NCBI GenBank assembly: GCA_964392915.1
Contig: CAYMRS010000002.1
Location: 1 to 64,000, forward strand
DNA length: 64,000 bases
Direction: 5' to 3'
From: JAAYUK01 sp964392915
GTDB taxonomy: Bacteria > Nitrospirota > Thermodesulfovibrionia > Thermodesulfovibrionales > Dissulfurispiraceae
The notes under the pieces were generated by a model. It saw nothing but the letters and a program-made list of their open reading frames with translations. It had not been told where the DNA came from and searched no databases. Below are positions 18,659 to 27,172 of the stretch, one piece after another. Position 1 is the stretch's first letter; each line of letters opens with the position of its first letter. The position numbers were made by a program, and so were the translations under genes.

Positions 18659-20869
18659 TCAATACCACATCAGTTTTTCGTAGTCTTCCGTCGGCACCTT
18701 TATTATGAGGTATCCGCGATAGGGGCAGCGTTCCATTCCCTCTCCATTGGTACCGTTCTGTAAAGCCTGCGCGGGCGCTGCTTTCAGCATGTCGATTGAC
18801 AGATGAATATCATCGTGCGCCTGAGCGTGAATTGCGGAAAAAGGTATCGCAATTTCGAAAACATCTCGAGCGGCAGCATGCTGCAGGGTGGTGCTCAACC
18901 GCCATCCCCCCTCGATCTTTTCATAAACTTCCGCTGGGGAGTCGGATCTGTCAGCACAATATTTGATTTTGAACCTTTCGGGGTGAACAATGTCGATATG
19001 GAAGGTAATGATCTCTTTCAGATCCGGGAACGGCGTGAGCGGATCAATTCTCAGATACAGATTTTCTTTGTTGAATCCGAAGTACATTGCAGCGATAAGG
19101 CTTTCGGATTTGTGCATGCTGCCGCCTGATCGCCCAATGTCGACAAAGGCGGCCTGAAACCACTCAAAATAGCTGGTGACATATCCGTCAATCTTCGGAT
19201 AGATGAAGCCTTTCGCCTCACTGTCGGGCATGATATTTCGGTCTTCAACAAGAATCGGCACAAAAAGCATGTTCGGCGGTTCTTTGCCAATCACCTTGTA
19301 TACCTTCATCAGATATCCGCGGAAGAGTTCGTCGAACACATCGGCGGTTTCGGTTGAGTGGTCGTCGCCGTACCACCAGTTCCAATCGCTGCCCTGAGCG
19401 GCATAGAGAGCTTTCCACGCTTCAGTGAGGTCTTTGTCCGGGTTGGCGTCCTGATGTTCCTGCAGATCATTGCGGGTTCGCGAGAGATAATCCCATGCCA
19501 GGTTATCTTCCTCGTGGCCGATCCAGATCTGAAAGTTCGCATTAATCCAGGATCCCGGATGCAGGCGGGGCAGCAACTCGCCCTGGCCGTGCTCATCGAT
19601 AAACTCTGACATCGTGACGGTTCTGAACCGATCATCGTTGCTGAGCGCAGAATAGAGACCGCGCAGGAAGTCCTGTCCGTCATTCGGGTAATACTCCCAC
19701 GCGTTTTCTCCATCAAGGATAACCGGCACAACGAAGGGGCGGTCCTGCGGAAGCTGACTCTTTATCTGCAGCAGTTTTCCGATGAAGTCATCGACCGCAT
19801 TTTCGGTCTTCCAGCCGGAATACACAAAGCCGATGAGGTCGGAGAGTTTGTGGTCTCGGAAAAAGAGCGCAACATTACTGAACTGGTAAGGCCGGTATAA
19901 GCCCGCGGAGTCGATCAGGTAACCTTCGGAGTTTCTGAATCCCGTCTGCAGGGATCGGGCAAGCACTTCCTCATCGGTGGCCATCCAGCGGATGCCCTGC
20001 TGGGCAACTGCGCGAACGACGTCTTCAGAGACCGATCCTTCAGACGGCCACATGCCGCGAGGCTTCATGCCAAAAATGCGTTCATAAAACTCGATGCCCA
20101 TCTGTATCTGCTGGATTGCGTCTTCCGGATGCGCAAACCGGTTCTTCGGCAGGCGGATATGCGGCATCGCGGCTTTTGCGCTGTCCGTGTCCCAGAGCAG
20201 CGGCAGAATCGGGTGATAAAACGGGGTGACAGAAAGCTCGATCTGACCGGATTCCTGCATACGCTTGTAAGTTGGAATAATCTGCTTCAGGATGCCGAAC
20301 TGCCTGTCGATGACCAGACGCTTGTCGAGTTCGGTAAAGTCCCGGCCGCGATCGACAAGCTCCCGCAGTTCGGGATCGGCGGCGCGGAACATGGGGTCTA
20401 TCCACGCAAGATTGAAGAGTACCTGAAGATCAGTGAACTCGCCGTCCGTGAAGTACTTCGTGACCCGCACGATGTCGTTTTTTGTAAAGCGGAAACCGCG
20501 CTTGGCGAGCAGCTCATAATAACGCGGAAATATTCGGATCATGTTGTCCCAGTTCGCAAGGAAGAAGTTTTCGAGCAGGAAATGCTTGTGCTTGTCGGTC
20601 ATGGCAGCCGGATTGATGAGCGTCATCTCGAGAAACCTGTCGGTTGCATTGTGGTCGGTGTAGTCAATAAGCTGCTCAATCAGTGAAGGAACAATGTTTA
20701 CCGTCTGGCGGATAGAAGGAAATTCTTCAAGGAGCTTCACCATGTCGAGGTAGTCTTTTGTGCCATGAAGGCGCACCCACGGAAGCACATGAACCCCGGA
20801 AAAGGGGTCTTTGTAATAAGGCTGATGCATGTGCCAGAGAAAAGCGATCGAGAGCGGGTGTTCGCTCAT
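18659..20869 (-). CDS. Glycoside hydrolase family 57 protein
   Basis: A 736-residue protein beginning with the GH57 signature LSIAFLWHMHQPYYKDP. The catalytic nucleophile lies in GMWPSEGSVSEDVV (about residue 277), and a VPVILDGENAWEYYP block (about residue 385) matches the region that carries the acid/base. After the catalytic barrel comes a beta-rich C-terminal third (about 530-736). GH57 enzymes act on alpha-glucans (amylase, branching or 4-alpha-glucanotransferase); I cannot choose between these. There is no signal peptide, which suggests cytoplasmic glycogen metabolism. It overlaps ftsB by 4 bp at the end of the eno-ftsB unit. Confidence 0.88.
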   Translation of the reverse strand: MSEHPLSIAFLWHMHQPYYKDPFSGVHVLPWVRLHGTKDYLDMVKLLEEFPSIRQTVNIVPSLIEQLIDYTDHNATDRFLEMTLINPAAMTDKHKHFLLENFFLANWDNMIRIFPRYYELLAKRGFRFTKNDIVRVTKYFTDGEFTDLQVLFNLAWIDPMFRAADPELRELVDRGRDFTELDKRLVIDRQFGILKQIIPTYKRMQESGQIELSVTPFYHPILPLLWDTDSAKAAMPHIRLPKNRFAHPEDAIQQIQMGIEFYERIFGMKPRGMWPSEGSVSEDVVRAVAQQGIRWMATDEEVLARSLQTGFRNSEGYLIDSAGLYRPYQFSNVALFFRDHKLSDLIGFVYSGWKTENAVDDFIGKLLQIKSQLPQDRPFVVPVILDGENAWEYYPNDGQDFLRGLYSALSNDDRFRTVTMSEFIDEHGQGELLPRLHPGSWINANFQIWIGHEEDNLAWDYLSRTRNDLQEHQDANPDKDLTEAWKALYAAQGSDWNWWYGDDHSTETADVFDELFRGYLMKVYKVIGKEPPNMLFVPILVEDRNIMPDSEAKGFIYPKIDGYVTSYFEWFQAAFVDIGRSGGSMHKSESLIAAMYFGFNKENLYLRIDPLTPFPDLKEIITFHIDIVHPERFKIKYCADRSDSPAEVYEKIEGGWRLSTTLQHAAARDVFEIAIPFSAIHAQAHDDIHLSIDMLKAAPAQALQNGTNGEGMERCPYRGYLIIKVPTEDYEKLMWY

Positions 20870-21219
20870 TTTTTCCGCAAGTCCTCAAACTGAAAGATGA
20901 GTTCATTCTTCTTTGCGAGGCCGAACTCCTCGCGGGCGGATTTTTCAATGTAAAAGGGATCGTGCTTCAGCGAATTGACCTGTTTTTTGAGATCCTTGTT
21001 CTGTTTTTCGATGGAAGCAATTTCCGAGTCGAGTTTTTGTTTGTTCTTTTGCAGTTCAAGGTACTTGAAGATCCCGTTTTCACCGGCAAGCAGCGTGATG
21101 CCGAGATAGATGAGCAGAATTCCCGCTACAGTGTAAAAGACGGTATTTCTGCGCCGCCTCTCGGCATCGACCTGCTGCCGAAGATTTTGCGTACGGTATT
21201 TCTTGGGTGCAACCTTCAT
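20866..21219 (-). CDS. ftsB: FtsB/DivIC-type septum formation initiator
   Basis: A 117-residue bitopic membrane protein. A basic cytoplasmic tail (about 1-25) is followed by one transmembrane helix (about 27-47), a coiled coil (KQKLDSEIASIEKQNKDLKKQV, split here by about residue 75) and the family's short C-terminal motif (YIEKSAREEFGLAKKNE). It is expected to act in the divisome with FtsL and FtsQ. The eno-ftsB neighbourhood is widely conserved in Gram-negatives and supports the call. Its ATG shares one base with the eno stop (TAATG). Confidence 0.88.
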   Translation of the reverse strand: MKVAPKKYRTQNLRQQVDAERRRRNTVFYTVAGILLIYLGITLLAGENGIFKYLELQKNKQKLDSEIASIEKQNKDLKKQVNSLKHDPFYIEKSAREEFGLAKKNELIFQFEDLRKK

Positions 21220-22496
21220 TACTTAATATTATAAAACGCTTTCATGCCATTGAACAGTGCCATTTCACCGAGGTCATCCTCAATGCGGAGCAGGCGGTTG
21301 TATTTTGCCACCCGCTCGCTGCGCGATAGTGAACCTGTTTTGATAAATCCCGCATTTGTTGCAACAGCGAGGTCGGCAATCGTTGTGTCCTCGGTTTCGC
21401 CGGAACGATGCGAAATGACAGCCGTGTATCCGGCTCTCTTGGCCATTTCGATAGCATCGAGCGTCTCGGTAACCGTGCCGATCTGGTTCAGCTTGATCAG
21501 AATGGAGTTCGCTATGCCTTTCTGGATGCCCTTCTCAAGAATCTTCGTATTGGTGACAAAGAGATCATCACCGACAAGCTGAACTTTGGCAGCCAGCTTT
21601 TTTGTCAGCAGCTCCCAACCGGCCCAGTCGTTTTCCGCAAGTCCGTCCTCAATCGAGACGATGGGATACTTGCCGACGAGCGCGGCATAATAGTCGACCA
21701 TATCCACCGATGAGCACTTTTTGCCGTCAAACATGTATGAACCTTTTTCGAAAAACTCCGAAGCTGCAACATCGAGCGCGATAAACACATCCTTGCCGGG
21801 TTTGTACCCGGCGTCCTTGATAGCCTGCATGATGACCTTGATGGCTTCCTCATTGCTGTTCAGGTTCGGCGCAAAGCCTCCTTCGTCGCCGACAGCCGTA
21901 TTGGAACCCTGTTTTTTCAGTATGCCCTTCAGCGTATGGAAGATTTCGGTGCCGGCTCGAAGCGCTGTCGAGAAATCCCTGCATCCGGCAGGCATGATCA
22001 TGAATTCCTGGATGTCAAGGTTATTGTCGGCATGGGCGCCGCCGTTCATGATGTTCATCATCGGAACCGGAAGCTCCTTGGCATTGCAACCGCCGATATA
22101 GCGATAGAGTGGCAGTCCGAGCTCATTGGCGGACGCCGCGCAGACCGCCATAGATACGCCGAGAATCGCGTTGGCGCCAAGCTTGCCCTTGTTTTCGGTG
22201 CCGTCAAGATCGATCATGACCTGGTCGATGAATGCCTGTTCCGTAGAGTCGAGCCCGATAAGTTCAGGAGCTATCTTCTCCATGATGTTTCTAATCGCCT
22301 TCTGTACACCTTTGCCATGGTAACGCTTCTTGTCGTTGTCTCTGAGTTCAAGCGCTTCACGCGTGCCGGTAGATGCGCCCGAGGGCACAATCGCCGTGCC
22401 GAGCGCGCCGCTGTCAAGCAGGACTTCCACCTCTACTGTCGGATTGCCGCGGGAGTCAAGAACCTCACGTGCGTACATGCTGATAATTTCGCCCAT
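21219..22496 (-). CDS. eno: Enolase
   Basis: A 425-residue glycolytic enzyme (2-phosphoglycerate to phosphoenolpyruvate). Recognisable blocks are the start (MGEIISMYAREVLDSRGNPT), the substrate loop VPSGASTGTREALELRD, the Mg2+ ligands around IALDVAASEF, SIEDGLAENDW and LVGDDLFVTN, and the signature SHRSGETEDTTIADLAVA. The length is normal. It is the first gene of the eno-ftsB-GH57 unit and lies 21 bp downstream of lpdA, so gcvH-lpdA-eno-ftsB-GH57 may be one transcript. Confidence 0.97.
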   Translation of the reverse strand: MGEIISMYAREVLDSRGNPTVEVEVLLDSGALGTAIVPSGASTGTREALELRDNDKKRYHGKGVQKAIRNIMEKIAPELIGLDSTEQAFIDQVMIDLDGTENKGKLGANAILGVSMAVCAASANELGLPLYRYIGGCNAKELPVPMMNIMNGGAHADNNLDIQEFMIMPAGCRDFSTALRAGTEIFHTLKGILKKQGSNTAVGDEGGFAPNLNSNEEAIKVIMQAIKDAGYKPGKDVFIALDVAASEFFEKGSYMFDGKKCSSVDMVDYYAALVGKYPIVSIEDGLAENDWAGWELLTKKLAAKVQLVGDDLFVTNTKILEKGIQKGIANSILIKLNQIGTVTETLDAIEMAKRAGYTAVISHRSGETEDTTIADLAVATNAGFIKTGSLSRSERVAKYNRLLRIEDDLGEMALFNGMKAFYNIK

Positions 22497-22517
22497 AATA
22501 ACCTCCGTTTGCCTCTT

Positions 22518-23906
22518 TTAGTTTCTTCTGGGAAGATGAATCGCAGCCCCGTGAAGATCTTCCGCCGCTTCCATAAGCCCTTCCGCGAGGGTCGGATGCG
22601 CGTGGATCATCGATGCGAGTGCCTGAGTTGTTATTCCTGCCTGTATCGCAAGCGCACCCTCATGAATAAGGTCGGTCGCGTGCGGCCCGATAATATGGAC
22701 GCCGAGCACTTTGTCTGTCTCGGCATGTGCAATTATTTTCATCAATCCTGCTATTTCACCCATCGCATGCGCCTTGCCCAGTCCGCGTACCGGGAATCTG
22801 CCGATTTTATGGGGGATTCCCTGCTGCCGGACCTGGTGTTCGCGCAGACCGACCGAGCCTATTTCCGGAGCTGTGAATATGCCGGACGGGACAACCCGAT
22901 AGTCGATAGTGGCGGGAAGTCCACATGCGTTCTGCGCGGCTACAACACCTTCTTTTGCAGCGACGTGCGCGAGCAGAATCCCGCCTGTGACGTCTCCGAC
23001 AGCGTAGATGCCGGGGATATTGGTTTCCATATGTTCATTTACAAGAATTTCACCACGCGGTCCGCGAGCAATACCGAGTGTCTCAAGACCAATGTTTTCG
23101 GAATTATATGCCCTGCCGACCGAAACCAGGACTTGTTCAGCGGTCAGTTTCGTACCGCCGTCCAGCGAAACTTCCACGCCGGTTTCGCTCGTGATCACAC
23201 CGGTCACTTTCGCATTCGTAATGAGCTTGATTTTCTTCTTTTTGAGTTCTTTTTCGAGGATCTCGGCTATTTCCGCGTCCTCAGTCGAAACGGCACGCGC
23301 CATTGCCTCAACTATGGTGACTTCAGCGCCGAACTCGCGCAGGATGCACGCAAACTCGCAACCGACGACTCCGGCACCAATAATGACAAATGACGCGGGA
23401 AGCTCGGACAGAGCCACGGCATGATTGCTGGAGAGAATCCGTCTGCCGTCAAAAGGAAACATCGGCAGCTCAGCCGGACGCGAACCGGTAGCGATAATTA
23501 TCCGGTCGGCCTGAAGCACTTCCCCGGCATCTCCGGCGCGTCGTACCACAACGGTCTTGGGATCGCGAAGTGATGCCTCTCCTGCTATGAGAGATGCCCC
23601 CCAGCTTTTGAAAAGCGCGCGGATGCCTTTGACCTGCGTTGAAACAATTTTGTTTTTGCGATCCATAATAGCGGTAATATTTGCAGCAACGGATCCGTTC
23701 AGATCGATGCCGAAATCGGCGATGCGGCGGGCCTGTGCCAGTGCTTCCGCGGACGCGACGAGCGCTTTGGTCGGAATGCATCCCCAATTGAGGCAGGTGC
23801 CTCCGACTTCTTCACGCTCAATGACCGTTATCTGAGCCCCCAGCTGGGCCGCTTTCAACGCGGCGACATAGCCTCCGGGGCCGGCCCCGATGATGACGAC
23901 GTTCAT
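22518..23906 (-). CDS. lpdA: Dihydrolipoyl dehydrogenase
   Basis: A 462-residue flavoprotein disulfide reductase. It shows the N-terminal FAD fold (VVIIGAGPGGYVAALKAAQLG), the redox-active disulfide in GGTCLNWGCIPTKAL, an NAD-binding GAGVVGCEFACILREFG, and the C-terminal catalytic HAHPTLAE. It reoxidises dihydrolipoyl groups on carrier proteins. It overlaps gcvH by 4 bp, which points to service of the glycine cleavage H protein, although no gcvT or gcvP is in the window. Confidence 0.95.
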   Translation of the reverse strand: MNVVIIGAGPGGYVAALKAAQLGAQITVIEREEVGGTCLNWGCIPTKALVASAEALAQARRIADFGIDLNGSVAANITAIMDRKNKIVSTQVKGIRALFKSWGASLIAGEASLRDPKTVVVRRAGDAGEVLQADRIIIATGSRPAELPMFPFDGRRILSSNHAVALSELPASFVIIGAGVVGCEFACILREFGAEVTIVEAMARAVSTEDAEIAEILEKELKKKKIKLITNAKVTGVITSETGVEVSLDGGTKLTAEQVLVSVGRAYNSENIGLETLGIARGPRGEILVNEHMETNIPGIYAVGDVTGGILLAHVAAKEGVVAAQNACGLPATIDYRVVPSGIFTAPEIGSVGLREHQVRQQGIPHKIGRFPVRGLGKAHAMGEIAGLMKIIAHAETDKVLGVHIIGPHATDLIHEGALAIQAGITTQALASMIHAHPTLAEGLMEAAEDLHGAAIHLPRRN

Positions 23907-24289
23907 TTTCCTTCTTCTTCAATATGCAGTTCGTAGTCGGCCGCTTCCATGAGCTCATCAAGCTCTGCAGCATCGTCAAGCTCGATAACCGCAATCCATC
24001 CTTTGCCATACGGATCATCATTGATAATCTCCGGGTTTTCGGCAAGCTTGTCATTTACGCTCACGATTGTTCCGCTGACGGGCGCAATAACCGGAGATGA
24101 GGTTTTTGTGGATTCGATTTCGGACATTTCAGTTCCGGCCTCGACATGAGTATCGGCTTCGGGAAGGTCGATGTAGACAATGTCACCTAGCGCTTCCTGC
24201 GCAAAATCGGTAATGCCCATTGTCGCTCTTTTCCCGGACACTCTCACCCAGGCGTGTTCTTTGTGATACTTCAGGTCTTCGGGATTCAT
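23903..24289 (-). CDS. gcvH: Glycine cleavage system H protein
   Basis: A 128-residue lipoyl carrier protein. The lipoylated lysine is K62 in EIESTKTSSPVIAPVSG, and the C-terminal block YGKGWIAVIEL is typical. The start MNPEDLKYHKEHAWV is fixed by AGGAGG just upstream (plus-strand 24295-24300); the open frame continues further upstream but that part is not coding. It is co-transcribed with lpdA (4-bp overlap). The 123 bp between gcvH and the divergent mqnP gene hold both promoters. I looked there for a glycine riboswitch and saw none. Confidence 0.92.
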   Translation of the reverse strand: MNPEDLKYHKEHAWVRVSGKRATMGITDFAQEALGDIVYIDLPEADTHVEAGTEMSEIESTKTSSPVIAPVSGTIVSVNDKLAENPEIINDDPYGKGWIAVIELDDAAELDELMEAADYELHIEEEGK

Positions 24290-24412
24290 GGGATCCTCCT
24301 GCGTCTGCGTTCTTGAGCTGTAATCCATCACCACAACAGCTCCCCTTGTGGCAAGGGCAAAGCCTCGCCGATTCTCTGGCTGTGCGGATTTCGATATGTT
24401 ATCATAACTTTC

Positions 24413-25273
24413 GTGGAAATGATCACCAGCACGCTTGCGCTGTACCTCCGGATGATAAAATTCTCCCACTCGGTCTTTGCCCTCCCGTTTGCCTTTACCG
24501 GGGCACTTCTTGCGGCTGGCGGCATCCCGCCGTGGCAGCAGATTCTCTGGATCGTCGTCGCAATGGCCGGAGCGCGTTCGGGTGCCATGGGCGCGAATCG
24601 CCTGGTCGATCGTCATATCGATGCCGCGAATCCGCGAACCGCAATGCGCGAAATTCCGGCAGGCAAGATACAGGCGCGCGATGCCGCTATTTTTACCGTA
24701 CTGTCATTCGGCCTGATGGTTTTTGCCGCTGCCCAACTCAACACGCTCTGCCTGCTGCTTTCGCCGCTGGCTGTCGGAATCCTCATTCTGTATTCATTCA
24801 CGAAACGGTTTACCTGGCTCGCTCATTTTGTCCTTGGCATTGCTATTTCGTGCGCGCCGCTCGGCGCCTGGCTCGCGGTAACCGGAGCGTTTTCGTGGTC
24901 GATTGTACCGGTATGCCTTGCGGTTGTTTTCTGGCTTGCCGGGTTTGATGTTCTCTATGCTTTGCAGGACATCGATTTTGATCGGCGGTCGGGGCTCTAT
25001 TCGATTCCGCAGCGTTTTGGCATCACGAAATCCATTTATCTCTCCCGCCTGTGTCACAGTATTACCTTTGCGTTGCTGGTGTATTCCGGAATCCATTTCG
25101 AGATGAATGATGCTTACTGGGTTGGCATGCTGGTAACCGCCATTCTTCTCATTTATGAGCACTCACTGGTGAAACCGGATGATCTCAGCAAGCTGAACGT
25201 TGCCTTTTTTAACATGAACGGATATATCAGCGTGACAATATTTGTTTTTACGTTTCTGGATATTCTTATCTGA
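24413..25273 (+). CDS. mqnP: UbiA-family prenyltransferase, probable MqnP of menaquinone synthesis
   Basis: A 286-residue polytopic membrane protein with about eight hydrophobic helices. The two Asp-rich prenyl-diphosphate motifs of the UbiA family appear as NRLVDRHIDAANPRT and LQDIDFDRRSGL. It starts like 4-hydroxybenzoate polyprenyltransferases (MIKFSHSVFALPFAFTGALL). Position immediately before a TrzA-type deaminase supports the futalosine-pathway enzyme (MqnP) rather than a ubiquinone enzyme; this is inference from context. The GTG at 24413 and the ATG at 24419 are both possible starts. Confidence 0.83.
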   Translation: MEMITSTLALYLRMIKFSHSVFALPFAFTGALLAAGGIPPWQQILWIVVAMAGARSGAMGANRLVDRHIDAANPRTAMREIPAGKIQARDAAIFTVLSFGLMVFAAAQLNTLCLLLSPLAVGILILYSFTKRFTWLAHFVLGIAISCAPLGAWLAVTGAFSWSIVPVCLAVVFWLAGFDVLYALQDIDFDRRSGLYSIPQRFGITKSIYLSRLCHSITFALLVYSGIHFEMNDAYWVGMLVTAILLIYEHSLVKPDDLSKLNVAFFNMNGYISVTIFVFTFLDILI

Positions 25274-25291
25274 GCAGGGGAGGGGAAGCTG

Positions 25292-26620
25292 ATGCAAACG
25301 ATTGACGCAATCCTCTGTGGTGACACTGTCCTCACCATGAACGACAGGATGGACAGCGTGCGGAACGGCGCTGTTGCCGTGGACGGCGGCACTATTGTCG
25401 CGGTAGGAACTCAGCCGGAGTTGCTTGCGCGTTATGCTCCCAGGACCGTGGTCGAAGGAACGGGGATGGTGGTTCTTCCCGGCTTTGTGAACACACACTG
25501 CCACGCGGCAATGGCCTATTTCCGTGGGCTTGCGGATGACATGCATTTGAAGGAGTGGCTTGAGCAGCACATCTGGCCTGCTGAAAACCGGCTGCTGAGC
25601 CCTGAGTTTGTTGCTGATTCCGCTGAACTGGCCTGTCTTGAGATGCTGAAGGGCGGCATCACGACTCTGAATGATATGTATTTCTTTGGCGGCGCAACGG
25701 CGCTATCCGCAAAAAAGATGGGCATGCGCGCGGTTGTCGGGGCAGGTATCGTCGATTTTCCGACGATTGCCGGCAATTCTGTCGATGAATATCTTGCAAA
25801 GGCTGAGACCTTTATTCAGGAATGGAGCGGGGATTCGCTCGTTTCCGGCTCCATCGCGCCGCATTCTGCCTATGCCTGCGGACCCGATACGCTGAAACGC
25901 GTGAAAGCGATGGCAGACCGCCTCGGCTGCCTTATTCATCTGCATGTTTCAGAAACAGCGTGGGAAGTCGGCGAGATTCAGAACCGCTATGGAAAGCGTC
26001 CTGTCGAGTATTTGGAGTCGATAGGCTTGCTCGCACCGAATGTTGTGGCTGTCCATTGTGTCTGGCTTAATGATGCGGAAATTGATATTTTTGCCCGCAG
26101 ACGGGTTGGTGTGGCCCATTGTATTGAGAGCAATCTTAAGCTGGCGTCCGGGTTCGCGCCAGTAGCGAAGATGATCAAAGCCGGCATAAAGGTTGGATTC
26201 GGCACCGACGGCGCGGCCAGCAATAATGACCTGGATATGCTGGGCGAGATATCAACCGCTGCGAAAGTGCATAAAGCGATCGCCAATGATCCGACCGTTC
26301 TGGATGCCAGGACGGCACTGAAAATGGCAACGAGGGGCGGAGCCGAAGTGCTGGGCCTCGACGGAAAGATTGGTTCTCTTGAGCCCGGCAAAAGGGCTGA
26401 TATCATCGCATTCGACATGAGGAAGCCCCATCTGTCGCCCTTTTATGATCCGTATTCCCACATCGTTTATGCTGCCCGGCCGTCCGACATCGACATGGTC
26501 ATGGTCGACGGGAAGATGATTGTGCAGGGAGGCAGGGCGCTCGCCTGCGATGAAGCGGCAATCATCGCAAGGGCGGAAGCATGGAAGGCGAGAATCAGTC
26601 CGGCGGGAGAAAGGATCTGA
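25292..26620 (+). CDS. mqnX: TrzA/MtaD-type amidohydrolase, probable aminofutalosine deaminase
   Basis: A 442-residue metal-dependent deaminase. Metal ligands are visible in NTHCHAAMAYFRGL, in HLHVSET and in GTDGAASNNDLDML; VVAVHCVWLND and VAHCIESNLKLASG are the usual substrate-side blocks. The family deaminates 5'-methylthioadenosine, S-adenosylhomocysteine or 6-amino-6-deoxyfutalosine. The tandem placement 18 bp behind the MqnP-like gene favours aminofutalosine deamination, but the sequence alone does not settle the substrate. The start is supported by an AGGGGAGGGG stretch upstream. Confidence 0.8.
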   Translation: MQTIDAILCGDTVLTMNDRMDSVRNGAVAVDGGTIVAVGTQPELLARYAPRTVVEGTGMVVLPGFVNTHCHAAMAYFRGLADDMHLKEWLEQHIWPAENRLLSPEFVADSAELACLEMLKGGITTLNDMYFFGGATALSAKKMGMRAVVGAGIVDFPTIAGNSVDEYLAKAETFIQEWSGDSLVSGSIAPHSAYACGPDTLKRVKAMADRLGCLIHLHVSETAWEVGEIQNRYGKRPVEYLESIGLLAPNVVAVHCVWLNDAEIDIFARRRVGVAHCIESNLKLASGFAPVAKMIKAGIKVGFGTDGAASNNDLDMLGEISTAAKVHKAIANDPTVLDARTALKMATRGGAEVLGLDGKIGSLEPGKRADIIAFDMRKPHLSPFYDPYSHIVYAARPSDIDMVMVDGKMIVQGGRALACDEAAIIARAEAWKARISPAGERI

Positions 26621-26672
26621 AGGCAGAACACAGGAGCGCGAAGCCGGATTCTCTATACTGACTTTCGCCGCT

Positions 26673-27152
26673 CTACTCCACCACCCACATGGCAGCCGAG
26701 TTTTTTTGCGCATGAAGCAGCTTGCTTGACGTGCTGCCGTACAGGAACTCCTCTTTTTTGGAAATACCCCGTCGGCCGACAACAAGAGTGCCGGCACCGC
26801 TTTTCCTGAGTTCATCGAGAATAGTTTCAGCAATGGATTGAAATCTGCCTTTTCTGATAACCGGGACAATGGCCGGCAGTGCTATGCCGCCGTCCACGAA
26901 CTGTTCAGTATGCCGGTTGATGGCGGCTTCAGCCGAACGTTCGTGAAGCGCCATCCAATTTTTTTCATCCTCAGGCGTGGTGAAATAATCTTCCGGCGGA
27001 ATCGAAATAATATGCAGCAACGTCACCTGAACTCCTGAGACACCGCTGAGCATGCATACCATATAGGCGACGGCCCGGTCGCTGTTCTCGGAGCCGTCGA
27101 CCGATATCAGGACATGCCGGTTCAGGGGGCACACCATCTTGTTTGCGCTCAT
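26673..27152 (-). CDS. Universal stress protein (UspA family)
   Basis: A 159-residue single-domain Usp. It starts with HVLISVDGSENSDRAVAYM and ends with the ATP-binding signature G-2X-G-9X-GS (VVGRRGISKKEEFLYGSTS), so it belongs to the ATP-binding subgroup. The start at 27152 is favoured over 27170 because GGGAGG lies 7 bp upstream. It is 20 bp downstream of the kinase-like gene, which suggests a shared signalling role; Usp and kinase pairs are recurrent in bacteria. Confidence 0.88.
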   Translation of the reverse strand: MSANKMVCPLNRHVLISVDGSENSDRAVAYMVCMLSGVSGVQVTLLHIISIPPEDYFTTPEDEKNWMALHERSAEAAINRHTEQFVDGGIALPAIVPVIRKGRFQSIAETILDELRKSGAGTLVVGRRGISKKEEFLYGSTSSKLLHAQKNSAAMWVVE

Positions 27153-27172
27153 TTCAATCCTCCCTGGCAATC

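Noticed and set aside
21936..23393. A 485-codon open frame on the plus strand
   Set aside because: Antisense to eno and lpdA, both well conserved; no ribosome binding site or similarity. It is an effect of GC-rich codon usage.
24290..24412. Possible glycine riboswitch before gcvH
   Set aside because: The sequence lacks the paired conserved cores of that class and is short because it also holds the mqnP promoter.
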